Source of the DNA: Bacteroidota bacterium
GTDB lineage: Bacteria > Bacteroidota > Ignavibacteria > Tepidaquicellales > Tepidaquicellaceae
NCBI GenBank assembly: GCA_018266835.1
Contig: JAFDZP010000002.1
Location: 138,419 to 202,418, forward strand
Reading direction: 5' to 3'
Length of the DNA stretch: 64,000 nt
Below, piece by piece: positions 1 to 8,104 of this stretch. The position numbers and the translations under genes are program-made. Below the pieces are notes generated by a model, which saw only the letters and a program-made list of their open reading frames with translations, was not told the DNA's origin and ran no database searches. Position 1 is the stretch's first letter. Each line of letters opens with the position of its first letter.

Positions 1-370
1 GAACACAAAATGTGACAATAATGTGACTATTATTATTCGACCTGACAGGATTAAAAACCTGTCAGGTTAGCCGGAACAAAATGCGACAATAATGCGACTA
101 TTATTATTCGACCTGACAGGATTAAAAACCTGTCAGGTCAGCCGCAACAAAATGTGACAATAATGTTACTATTGTAATAATCAGTGACATCATAAAAATC
201 ATAATAATCTGTGCCTCAGAATGCGAAGCGAAGCGGAGTCCCGCTTTAGCGGGATGACAATAATGCGACTATCCGTTCCAACGCTAGAGCATTGGAACGA
301 GTGGGACAAGCCCCCCTTCATTTTCTAGGAGAGGACGAATAAAAATGTGACAATAATGTTACTCTGATGC
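1..370. repeat. Repeat island A: 24-bp TGTGAC direct-repeat motif plus palindromes
   Basis: No gene is visible in the first 574 bases. The motif AAAATGYGACAATAATGYKACTAT (two TGYGAC half-sites 11 bases apart) occurs at 7-30, 78-101, 149-172 and 342-365, with a shortened copy at 253-272. Between copies lie hairpins: ACCTGACAGG/CCTGTCAGGT at 40-67 and 111-138, and CGTTCCAA/TTGGAACG at 274-299. The first two motif-plus-hairpin units form a tandem repeat of about 71 bp. The same motifs recur in islands at 20512-21485 and 59512-60463. Function unknown; 371-574 shows nothing clear. Confidence 0.85.
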
Positions 371-574
371 TGATTGGATTTCCGTGCCCCCGCCGGAGTT
401 TATTCCTCACTTGGTGCGGGACGGGAATGACAACTTGGGTGAATAAATGTAGTTGTGAAATGTACTTTATACATTCTACTTTCTACCTATTACTAAAGAA
501 AAATTTTTAAATGGATTTTAAAACCTGACTGAGGTAATTTAAAAAAAGTAGTTTTAAGAACTAAAAAATGTGAA

Positions 575-673
575 ATGAGTTTAACGGCAATAGTGGTATC
601 TTTTATACTTTCAACGGTAATACTGTTCATATCAATGATACCGATGTTTATAAAAGAAAAAAAATCCAAATAA
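575..673 (+). CDS. Possible 32-residue single-span membrane peptide
   Basis: A short open frame starts with ATG and encodes an almost entirely hydrophobic segment (residues about 3-26) followed by a basic tail KEKKSK, the layout of a small inner-membrane protein. It ends two bases before the stop codon of the convergent histidine kinase. No strong ribosome binding site is visible, and an AT-rich spacer can yield such a frame by chance. I do not recognise it. A similar small membrane ORF occurs at 32573-32701. Confidence 0.35.
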   Translation: MSLTAIVVSFILSTVILFISMIPMFIKEKKSK

Positions 674-675
674 TT

Positions 676-3273
676 TCAGCTTACTTTTTCAGCTCTGTAT
701 TCCTGAATTTTTGTATATGCGCGCGAAAGGCTATCCGATAATTTTACTATATCGATTGGTTTAAGTATCACATCATTCATACCAACTTCAAAACACTTAT
801 TGTACTCTTCTTCCAGCGCCGATGCAGTCAATGCAACGATGTAGAGATTTCTGTTATCAAATTCATCATCGGGCAATGCACGTATGGCAAGGGTTGTTTC
901 AAGTCCGTCCATCACAGGCATCTGTACGTCCGTAATAATTAAATCGTATTTTTCTTTGTTGATTTTCTCTAATACCTGTTGACCGTTTGAAACGATCTCA
1001 GCTTTGTATCCGAAACGTTCCAGCACTTTTGCAATTAGCTTCTGATTGATAAGATTATCTTCAGCTAATAATATCTTCAGCGGATTTTTCTCGGCGAAGA
1101 CGTAATCCATTTTGTGATATCCGTTAGTCTTTACTTCTGCAGCCTGCTGAGTTTTTACATCGGTAGCTTTTGCTTTAATATTAAAATAGAATACTGAGCC
1201 TTTGCCGACAATACTTTCAACCCAGATGTTGCCTTCCATAAGCTCGCAGAGACGTTTGCAGATAACAAGTCCCAGACCTGTGCCGCCGAACTTTCTTGTA
1301 TTGGATGAATCAACCTGACTGAACGGTTTGAAGAGCTTATTAATTTTATCCGGTGGAATACCGATACCGGAATCTATCACGCAGAATTTCAACTGCCATT
1401 TTCTTTCATCAAATAAATATTCAGCATCAACTTTTATAATTACTTCGCCTCTGTTTGTAAACTTAATTGAGTTACCTACAAGGTTCATTAAAATCTGTCT
1501 TATGCGGACTTCATCGCTTAAAACTATCTCAGGTGTATTTTTACCGAAGACTCTCAGTAACTTAATTCCCTTTTCAGAGGCACGAATGCTTAATGTACTT
1601 ATTACTTCATCAACGCATCGTATTAAATTGAACGGCTTATCTTCAAGTTCAAATTTTCCTGACTCAATTTTACTGAAGTCAAGAATATCATTTATAATAT
1701 TAAGCAGATTAGTTCCGCTGATGCGAATCGTCTTCATGTAATCAGCCTGCTCTTTATCAAGCTTGCTGCCGAGCAGAAGCTCAGTGAAGCCGATGATTGC
1801 ATTCATAGGAGTACGGATTTCATGGGACATCATTGCAAGGAATTCACTCTTAGTCTTGTTTGCTTTTTCAGCGGCGACTTTAGAATCTATTAATTCCTTA
1901 TCCTGTTTTCTTCTTGTTGTAATGTCTCTTATAATTCCGCTGATGGCAATAATTTTTCCTTCGTCGTTCTTTATAAGAGAAGCCGTCATGTAAATCGGGA
2001 ATATAGAGCCGTCTTTCTTTCTTTCAAGTTTTTCACCGACCCAACCACCCTGCTCAGTAAGTGATTTGAACACTGCCTCTGATACTTCCGGTTCATCTCC
2101 GTTTAAAATAGAAATGTGCTGATTGACAAGCTCATCAATTCCGTACTGATAAAGATTTGAAGCGGTCTCATTATAATAGAGTATGTGTCCCGATATATCG
2201 CAGATGATTACTGCATCCAATGAGTTCTTAATACAGTGGGAGAACAGCTTTAAACTTTCCTGAGTCTCTTTTCTTACTTTTACTTCGTCTTCAATTTTTT
2301 TCTTCTGAATAAAGAAGCCCTCTATAAGCTTAGCAATTTCACTGAACTCAGAGTGCTGAAGCTTTATGGGCTGCAGCTGCGTTACATCTTCCGTTATAAG
2401 ACTTTTTGATACGGCGTTAAGCGGACGCGTTACCCATCCGTAAAGTGAAAGTAAAAGTATTATAATAAGTATGATGGAAAATACAACGTACAGTATGAAG
2501 TAAAATGTAGATGTCTTTAAAATTTCTTTTGCAACGGGAGAGTCAACTGTTATCTGAACTTTTGCAATCGGCTTGTTTTCAAAATCCTTAATAATTTTGT
2601 AAACTTTTATAACTCCGTTATCAAGCTTCTGAACTGTTTCAACCGTATCTTCCCCAGTAATTTCTGTAAGCGATGTCCTGTTACCTGTAAGGTCGGTGAG
2701 GCCGTTCATGTAGTCCGTATCCCAGAGTTTTCCCAAAAGAAAATATCCCTGTCCCGGAGTCTTACGCATGTTGTCACCTGTCGGATGAATTGTAGAAGCT
2801 TTCACTTCCATAAGACCCTTAGTGGTGTTTACAAAAAAGCTTGGAGTGTTTGAGTATCTGAAAATTTCTTTGAGTTTTTCTTTTGCGAGCGGAAACTCTT
2901 TGTAAGGTCCGTCAATGGAACTATTGGAATAGACTAAATCAAAATTTAAATCGTAAATGTAAGCAGCAGAGTAATTGTAATTTTTACCTAGAAGGAAATC
3001 GATATTTTCTTTTGCAAATTCTCTGTCACGGGTTTTAAGAAAATTTACCATCTCAGACCAGACGCTTAAATTAAAATCAGCGACAGTCTCCATCATCTTG
3101 CTGTTGAGAGAAACTACCTTATCGTAATACTCAGCCCCTTCTTTTGTAATATCGCCGTATATTCTATCAACCTTCTGTTTTTCAAGAATGTTCAACATGA
3201 AAAGTCCCGCAATAAAAAATGCGACGACAACGGTGAGTAGAACAACGACTCTATTTCTTATACTTCCTGACAT
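676..3273 (-). CDS. Membrane hybrid sensor histidine kinase/response regulator
   Basis: An 865-residue hybrid two-component sensor. A first membrane span at about 8-28 and a second at about 257-280 enclose an extracytoplasmic sensor domain of about 225 residues, likely a Cache-type fold. A PAS domain follows (about 340-455, ending in the usual GIIRDIT) and then HisKA with phospho-acceptor His484 in SHEIRTP. The ATPase domain has an N box near 593-606, DSGIGI at 634-639 and GGTGLGL at 663-669. A C-terminal receiver domain (about 732-855) has Asp782 and Lys838. Autophosphorylation at His484 and intramolecular transfer to Asp782 is the expected chemistry. No output domain is fused, so the phosphate probably passes to an HPt protein outside the window. 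The signal sensed is unknown. Confidence 0.93.
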   Translation of the reverse strand: MSGSIRNRVVVLLTVVVAFFIAGLFMLNILEKQKVDRIYGDITKEGAEYYDKVVSLNSKMMETVADFNLSVWSEMVNFLKTRDREFAKENIDFLLGKNYNYSAAYIYDLNFDLVYSNSSIDGPYKEFPLAKEKLKEIFRYSNTPSFFVNTTKGLMEVKASTIHPTGDNMRKTPGQGYFLLGKLWDTDYMNGLTDLTGNRTSLTEITGEDTVETVQKLDNGVIKVYKIIKDFENKPIAKVQITVDSPVAKEILKTSTFYFILYVVFSIILIIILLLSLYGWVTRPLNAVSKSLITEDVTQLQPIKLQHSEFSEIAKLIEGFFIQKKKIEDEVKVRKETQESLKLFSHCIKNSLDAVIICDISGHILYYNETASNLYQYGIDELVNQHISILNGDEPEVSEAVFKSLTEQGGWVGEKLERKKDGSIFPIYMTASLIKNDEGKIIAISGIIRDITTRRKQDKELIDSKVAAEKANKTKSEFLAMMSHEIRTPMNAIIGFTELLLGSKLDKEQADYMKTIRISGTNLLNIINDILDFSKIESGKFELEDKPFNLIRCVDEVISTLSIRASEKGIKLLRVFGKNTPEIVLSDEVRIRQILMNLVGNSIKFTNRGEVIIKVDAEYLFDERKWQLKFCVIDSGIGIPPDKINKLFKPFSQVDSSNTRKFGGTGLGLVICKRLCELMEGNIWVESIVGKGSVFYFNIKAKATDVKTQQAAEVKTNGYHKMDYVFAEKNPLKILLAEDNLINQKLIAKVLERFGYKAEIVSNGQQVLEKINKEKYDLIITDVQMPVMDGLETTLAIRALPDDEFDNRNLYIVALTASALEEEYNKCFEVGMNDVILKPIDIVKLSDSLSRAYTKIQEYRAEKVS

Positions 3274-3446
3274 TTATACCTGCTTGACAAACAAAATACG
3301 TTAAATAATAATTAAATTAAAGAAAAAAAGTAGTCGTACGACTATGTTTTTTTCCGCAAAATAAGAGAAAAATTATAAAGTAATTGTTAAATTTTCTAAA
3401 TTGAATATAAAACAAGAAAAGGGTAATTTGAATAAATTTTGATAAC

Positions 3447-4130
3447 ATGAACCGTAAGAATTTATTATTTACAGCGATATTTATTTCGTTGCTTATCATT
3501 GCAGGTTGTAATAAAAAAGAAGAGCAGCCGCAGACATTCATTCCCCCGCCGCAGGAAACTTCCTCCGATAAGGAAAAAGAGCTTAAGGAAAAAGAAGAGT
3601 TCTTAAAGCTAAAAGAAGAAGAATTAAAAAAGCAGGGCATACAGGATACCACTACAAAAAAACTTTCAAAGAAAGATTCGATTGCTGCAATAACTAAAGA
3701 CACTACTAAAACAAAAAAAGAAGTTAAAAAAGAAGAGCAGAAAAAAAAGTTTACTGAAAAAGAAAAAGAATTAAATAAAAAATTCAGCGACCCTAAATCT
3801 GCAGTGAAAGATTATCTTGAATACATCAAGCGCGGTGTGTCAGAGTCAGGAAGTTTCGACGGCAACATGAAGAAAGCAAATGAAGTGTGGGATAGCAACT
3901 CACTCGATAAATTCAAAGCAAATTATAAAAACACTAAAAAGTTTGTAGTGCTTACCGAGCCTGAGCTTGTATCACAAAAAGGATCTACTGCAGTTATAAA
4001 AGTAAAAGTTAAAAAGACTGATAAAGTTAAGAGTAAAGAAGTTGAATCGGATTTGACCGTAACATATACACTTGTTGCAGATGCAAACGGCAAATGGAAA
4101 ATTAAAAGCAACGCAGTAAAAAAGAATTAA
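3447..4130 (+). CDS. Lys/Glu-rich lipoprotein with NTF2-like/DUF4878-like C-terminus
   Basis: The N-terminus is a lipoprotein signal: a positively charged start, a hydrophobic stretch and lipobox IAGC with lipidated Cys21. Residues about 45-115 are very rich in Lys and Glu, probably a long helix or coiled coil. The last about 110 residues start with a DPKSAVKDYLEY segment and end in alternating strands with GKWKIKS, which resembles DUF4878/NTF2-like lipoprotein domains. The gene is divergent from the histidine kinase and lies 40 bases upstream of the SucD-like gene. Exact function is unknown. Confidence 0.75.
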   Translation: MNRKNLLFTAIFISLLIIAGCNKKEEQPQTFIPPPQETSSDKEKELKEKEEFLKLKEEELKKQGIQDTTTKKLSKKDSIAAITKDTTKTKKEVKKEEQKKKFTEKEKELNKKFSDPKSAVKDYLEYIKRGVSESGSFDGNMKKANEVWDSNSLDKFKANYKNTKKFVVLTEPELVSQKGSTAVIKVKVKKTDKVKSKEVESDLTVTYTLVADANGKWKIKSNAVKKN

Positions 4131-4170
4131 GAAACACACATAAAAAATTATAAAAAATCATACAATATAA

Positions 4171-5289
4171 ATGAGCGTATTAGTTAATAAAAAAACCAAA
4201 GTAGTAGTACAGGGAATTACCGGCGGTGAAGGAACATTTCACTGCTCACAAATGCTTCAATACGGAACGAATGTAGTTGCAGGTGTTACACCAGGCAAAG
4301 GCGGAACCGAATACTCAGGCAAGGGTGAAGACATGTTCACAAGACCTGTTCCTGTATTCAATACAGTAGCAGATGCAGTGAAAGCAACCGGCGCAGACGC
4401 ATCAGTAATTTTTGTACCTGCAGCATTTGCAGCGGATGCAATCATCGAAGCAGCAGATGCCGGCATTCATGTTATAGTTTGTATCACAGAAGGAATTCCT
4501 ACAAAGGATATGATTAAAGCTTATGACTTTGTACAGAAGAAAAATAATGCAGGCGGCAACGTAAGATTTATCGGGCCAAACTGTCCCGGAATAATTACTC
4601 CCGGCGAATGTAAGATCGGAATCATGCCGGGCTTCATTCACAAAAAAGGAAACGTCGGTGTTATATCAAGAAGCGGTACTCTTACCTATGAAGCAGTGTT
4701 TCAGTTAACATCACTCGGCTTAGGTCAGTCAACATGTATCGGTATCGGCGGCGACCCTGTTATCGGAACAAGATTTATAGATGCAATAAAATTATTCAAC
4801 GAAGATAAAGATACACATGCAATTATAATGATTGGTGAAATTGGCGGAAGCGCAGAAGAAGAAGCTGCTTATTATATAAAGAAGAATGTAAAGAAACCTG
4901 TTATCGGATTTATCGCAGGAAGAACAGCTCCTCCCGGAAGAAGAATGGGGCATGCAGGCGCAATTATTGCTGGCGGAAAAGGAACAGCAGAAGAGAAACT
5001 GAAAGTAATGAAGTCATGCGGAATTTTAACAGTTGAATCACCTGCTGATATGGGTATCACAGTAAAAAAAGCTCTGGATAAAAAAGCAGGTAAAGCTGCT
5101 CCTGCTAAGAAAGCTTCTGCAAAAAAACCTGCAGCGAAAAAATCAGCTCCGGTAAAAAAATCAGCTCCGAAAGCAACAAAGAAAGTTGCAGCAAAACCTG
5201 TAAAGAAAGCTGCTGCAAAGAAAACAGCGGTGAAAAAATCTGCTCCTGTTAAGAAAGCAGCAGTGAAATCAAAAGGAAAGAAGAAATAA
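4171..5289 (+). CDS. sucD: Succinyl-CoA ligase alpha subunit-like protein with Lys/Ala-rich tail
   Basis: Residues 1-300 match the alpha subunit of succinyl-CoA synthetase, which forms succinyl-CoA or succinate plus NTP in the TCA cycle. Visible features are the N-terminal CoA-binding Rossmann fold (QGITGGEG), the GPNCPG loop, the GEIGGSAEE segment and the phospho-histidine loop [10 protein letters not shown] with His261. The family normally ends near residue 290. Here about 70 more residues (303-372) are almost only Lys, Ala, Pro and Ser in [10 protein letters not shown] repeats, like histone H1 or bacterial Hc1-type DNA-binding tails. No beta subunit (sucC) lies in the window, so partner and substrate are not proven. 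Confidence 0.9.
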   Translation: MSVLVNKKTKVVVQGITGGEGTFHCSQMLQYGTNVVAGVTPGKGGTEYSGKGEDMFTRPVPVFNTVADAVKATGADASVIFVPAAFAADAIIEAADAGIHVIVCITEGIPTKDMIKAYDFVQKKNNAGGNVRFIGPNCPGIITPGECKIGIMPGFIHKKGNVGVISRSGTLTYEAVFQLTSLGLGQSTCIGIGGDPVIGTRFIDAIKLFNEDKDTHAIIMIGEIGGSAEEEAAYYIKKNVKKPVIGFIAGRTAPPGRRMGHAGAIIAGGKGTAEEKLKVMKSCGILTVESPADMGITVKKALDKKAGKAAPAKKASAKKPAAKKSAPVKKSAPKATKKVAAKPVKKAAAKKTAVKKSAPVKKAAVKSKGKKK

Positions 5290-5292
5290 TTA

Positions 5293-5646
5293 TTGACTAC
5301 AATAAAAATAAATAACGCTAAGTTCTATGCATACCATGGAGTATTGGATTACGAAAAGCAATACGGCAACTTGTTTGAAGTGGATATAGTTATGCAATGT
5401 GATTTATCCGAGCTGCAAAATTCTGATGACCTGCATAAAACGGTGAACTATCTTGAAGTCTATAACAGAGTGAAAGAGTTATTTCACAAAGATAAATTCC
5501 ACCTGATTGAAACAATGAATCAGCATATATGCGATATGGTTCTGAAAGAATTTAAGCTTGTAAAAGAAGTTACTGTGAAGATAAGAAAACCGAATGCTCC
5601 ATTGGGAATAATTGATTCTGTAGAAATAATTAATACAAAATCCTGA
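5293..5646 (+). CDS. folB: Dihydroneopterin aldolase
   Basis: A 117-residue protein of usual FolB length. It would cleave 7,8-dihydroneopterin to 6-hydroxymethyl-dihydropterin and glycolaldehyde in folate synthesis. The N-terminal strand followed by YAYHGVLDYEKQYG contains the conserved Glu21, and the C-terminal RKPNAPLG motif contains Lys99, both family active-site residues. The start must be TTG, because the first strand TTIKINNAKFYAYHG lies before any ATG. It begins three bases after the sucD stop and is followed after five bases by folK, the next enzyme in the pathway. Confidence 0.92.
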   Translation: MTTIKINNAKFYAYHGVLDYEKQYGNLFEVDIVMQCDLSELQNSDDLHKTVNYLEVYNRVKELFHKDKFHLIETMNQHICDMVLKEFKLVKEVTVKIRKPNAPLGIIDSVEIINTKS

Positions 5647-5651
5647 GTCTG

Positions 5652-6152
5652 ATGACAAAAGTTTTTCTCGGACTGGGCTCAAATATCGGCGATAGAAAAA
5701 AGTATCTTGAAGAAGCAATCGAAGAGATAAAAAAAATTCCTCAGACGAATGTTGTTAAGCTCTCCGGAGTTTATGAAACTGAGCCTTGGGGATTTTCAGA
5801 GCAGGATGAATATTTAAACGCAGTAATTGAAATTGAAACTGGCATTAACTATCCTGAGCTTTTAAAAGAAGTAAAAGATATTGAAAAAAGATTAGGGCGT
5901 GATAAAACGGATAAGTGGAAATCACGAAAGATTGATATAGATATTTTGTTCTTTGGAGATTTGGTTTACGACGGCGAGAATCTCCAGATTCCCCACAGGC
6001 ATATCGAAGACAGAAATTTTGTATTGGTACCGTTGAATGAGATCGAACCTGATTTTGTTCATCCCGTTACTAAGAAAAAAATTTCTGAGATTTTAGAAAA
6101 TTCAAACGATAAATTGAAAGCAGGTTTTCATTCAAAATTTGAGCAGCAATAA
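5652..6152 (+). CDS. folK: 2-amino-4-hydroxy-6-hydroxymethyldihydropteridine pyrophosphokinase
   Basis: A 166-residue HPPK of standard length, which transfers pyrophosphate from ATP to 6-hydroxymethyl-dihydropterin. Motifs are LGLGSNIGDR at the N-terminus, VYETEPWG near residue 41, and the KWKSRKIDIDILFFGD segment with the metal-binding Asp pair, followed by IPHRHIEDRNFVLVPL. It sits directly after folB, so two consecutive folate steps are co-transcribed. Its last 14 bases overlap the start of the deoxynucleoside kinase gene. Confidence 0.94.
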   Translation: MTKVFLGLGSNIGDRKKYLEEAIEEIKKIPQTNVVKLSGVYETEPWGFSEQDEYLNAVIEIETGINYPELLKEVKDIEKRLGRDKTDKWKSRKIDIDILFFGDLVYDGENLQIPHRHIEDRNFVLVPLNEIEPDFVHPVTKKKISEILENSNDKLKAGFHSKFEQQ

Positions 6153-6798
6153 AGTTAAATACATAGCAATTGAAGGCGTTATCGGCGCCGGGAAAACCAC
6201 ACTTTCAAAAAGATTAAGCGAATCACTCAACGCCCAGCTTGTGCTGGAAGATTTCGATGAGAATCCTTTTCTTGAAAGATTTTACGAGAATCCGAAAGCA
6301 TATGCTTTCCATACTCAGATTTATTTTCTGCTAAGCCGCTTTAAGCAGCTACAGAAACTAAAGCAGCCGGAATTATTTCACGAATATATTGTTGCAGATT
6401 ATATATTTGAGAAGGATAAGATTTTCGCTTACTTAAATCTGCACGATGACGAACTGAAACTTTACGAGACGATAACAAGTAATATAGAGAAAGCAGTTAT
6501 AGTACCTGATATAATAGTCTATCTTCAGTCAACTACTGAGAGACTTATGAATAACATAATGTACAGGAACAGAAGCTACGAGCAAAATATGTCCGAGCAG
6601 TATATAAACGATCTGAACGAAGCGTACAATTATTTTTTCTTCAGATACAGAGCAACTAAAGTTATGATTGTAGATACAAACGAAGTAGATTTTTTAAACA
6701 ACGAACAGGATTACCAGAATCTCCTTGCAGAGATCTTAAAAAACGACCATCCTTCTTTATCATATTTTAACCCTGCATCCAAAAGGATTGCGAAATGA
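6139..6798 (+). CDS. Deoxynucleoside kinase family protein
   Basis: A 219-residue kinase of the deoxyadenosine/deoxyguanosine kinase family, expected to phosphorylate salvaged deoxynucleosides with ATP. The P-loop GVIGAGKTT is at residues 13-21. Other family marks are the EDFDENPFLERFY segment, the LSRFKQ substrate helix, the DYIFEKDKIFA motif and the LID-like region YRNRSYEQNM. The start is TTG within the end of folK, chosen because the P-loop strand lies immediately after it and no ATG is available. The short overlap suggests translational coupling. Confidence 0.88.
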   Translation: MSSNKVKYIAIEGVIGAGKTTLSKRLSESLNAQLVLEDFDENPFLERFYENPKAYAFHTQIYFLLSRFKQLQKLKQPELFHEYIVADYIFEKDKIFAYLNLHDDELKLYETITSNIEKAVIVPDIIVYLQSTTERLMNNIMYRNRSYEQNMSEQYINDLNEAYNYFFFRYRATKVMIVDTNEVDFLNNEQDYQNLLAEILKNDHPSLSYFNPASKRIAK

Positions 6799-6808
6799 GG
6801 ATTGCAAA

Positions 6809-7000
6809 ATGATAAGAGCACTTGGAATATTAATAATAGGATTTTTTATGTATTACGTTATCAAAGTTCTTGTAAGAATGTTTTTAACAAGTTTATCACG
6901 TAAGGCAAATACAAACCCGCCTTACTCCGCACCTCCAAAGCCAAAAAGCAATCTGGATAAATCCAAAGCAATAGAAGCGCAATTCGAAGAACTTAAATAG
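6809..7000 (+). CDS. Small single-span membrane protein
   Basis: A 63-residue protein with one membrane helix (about residues 4-27) followed by a basic segment and a Pro/Lys-rich cytoplasmic tail. The layout resembles DUF4834-type small membrane proteins of Bacteroidota. I prefer the ATG at 6809 to an upstream in-frame TTG at 6788, since it puts the hydrophobic helix at the N-terminus. It lies ten bases after the kinase gene and six before the glycosyltransferase gene, so it is part of the same transcription unit. Function unknown. Confidence 0.65.
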   Translation: MIRALGILIIGFFMYYVIKVLVRMFLTSLSRKANTNPPYSAPPKPKSNLDKSKAIEAQFEELK

Positions 7001-7005
7001 TTTAA

Positions 7006-8103
7006 TTGGCACTGAAATTACTTAAATCAATTTCCAAGACCAGAAATATAAGTGCCGGGAAAATTTCACCCGATAAGGTGAAAAGCATATTGATTGTGCG
7101 CCAGCATAACCAGCTTGGAGATATGCTCTGCTCACTTCCAATGTTTGCATCAATACGAAAAGAATTTTTTAATGCCGAAATAACTCTCGTTGCTTCTCCC
7201 GATAATTATGAAATTTTAAACTCCCCTTCCAATAAATATCTTGACCATATAATTTTATATAAAAAAGATTCGCCGAAAAGTTTACTGAATTTTTATTCTA
7301 AGCTTAAAAAAAGGAAATACGATATTGGTATTGTTCCCAGCACAGTTTCTTTTTCAAAGACATCGCATCTGATAAATCATTTATCAGCCGCGAAGATAAG
7401 AGTCGGTGTTTCACAGATTGTCACTAAAGACGGATTACTCATAAACGAAAGCGAATTTCTTCTCGATATAAAAAAAGAATTCAGTTGGGATAAGGATAAA
7501 ATTCATCAGTGGGATAGAACATTATCTATTGCAAAACAAATTGGCTGCGGATTAACAAAAGAAGAAATTCAGAATGTTGAACTTAATTTAAGCAAAAGCG
7601 AAATTGCATTTGCAGATAAATTTTATTCGACTTATTTTCGTGAGAACGATATTGTAATAGGTCTGCACATAGGCGCAGGCAAACCTCCTAACAGGTGGAG
7701 CGTGAAAAATTTTATAAAGCTTGCGAAGAAGTTGAGCGATAATCCAAAGGTAAAGTTTCTTTTAACAATCGGACCGATGGATGATGAAGTTGCATTTGAA
7801 TTCAAAAAGCAGGCTGTTGCAGAAAAGTTAAAAATTACTTTTCTTGAAAATGAAAAGATAAGAAACGTTGCGGCAGTTTTAAGCAAATTAAATTTATATA
7901 TTACTAATGATACAGGAACGATGCACATAGCGGGATTTGTGAAGACAAAATTAATATCACTCTTCGGTCCTACTCCCGGATGGGAATGGTCGCCGAAATT
8001 TGAAAATCAACTGTACATACAGTCGAAATCAGATAACATCAACGAAATAACTGTTGATGAAGTTTACGAAAAAGCGTTAAAATTATTAAAACCCGTAAAA
8101 TAA
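7006..8103 (+). CDS. Glycosyltransferase family 9 (heptosyltransferase-like) protein
   Basis: A 365-residue GT-B fold protein of the ADP-heptose:LPS heptosyltransferase family. The N-terminal half has KSILIVRQHNQLGDMLCSLP, typical of WaaF/WaaC-type enzymes. The C-terminal half has the acceptor/donor motifs IGLHIGAGKPPNRW, LYITNDTGTMHIAGF and SLFGPTPGWEWSP. It would add a heptose or related sugar to lipopolysaccharide core on the cytoplasmic face. The TTG start gives the full N-terminal Rossmann strand; the next Met lies inside it. Donor specificity cannot be read from the sequence. Confidence 0.86.
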   Translation: MALKLLKSISKTRNISAGKISPDKVKSILIVRQHNQLGDMLCSLPMFASIRKEFFNAEITLVASPDNYEILNSPSNKYLDHIILYKKDSPKSLLNFYSKLKKRKYDIGIVPSTVSFSKTSHLINHLSAAKIRVGVSQIVTKDGLLINESEFLLDIKKEFSWDKDKIHQWDRTLSIAKQIGCGLTKEEIQNVELNLSKSEIAFADKFYSTYFRENDIVIGLHIGAGKPPNRWSVKNFIKLAKKLSDNPKVKFLLTIGPMDDEVAFEFKKQAVAEKLKITFLENEKIRNVAAVLSKLNLYITNDTGTMHIAGFVKTKLISLFGPTPGWEWSPKFENQLYIQSKSDNINEITVDEVYEKALKLLKPVK

Positions 8104-8104
8104 C

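Noticed and set aside
1-370. Repeat islands considered as CRISPR arrays
   Set aside because: Repeats are not evenly spaced, spacers are not of constant length, and no cas genes are present.
1328-1993. Plus-strand open frames inside the histidine kinase gene
   Set aside because: Antisense to a well-conserved kinase domain; no motifs or start signals.
3317-3703. A 128-codon minus-strand frame opposite the Lys/Glu-rich lipoprotein
   Set aside because: Ser/Phe-rich composition is just the complement of AAR/GAA codons of the lipoprotein.
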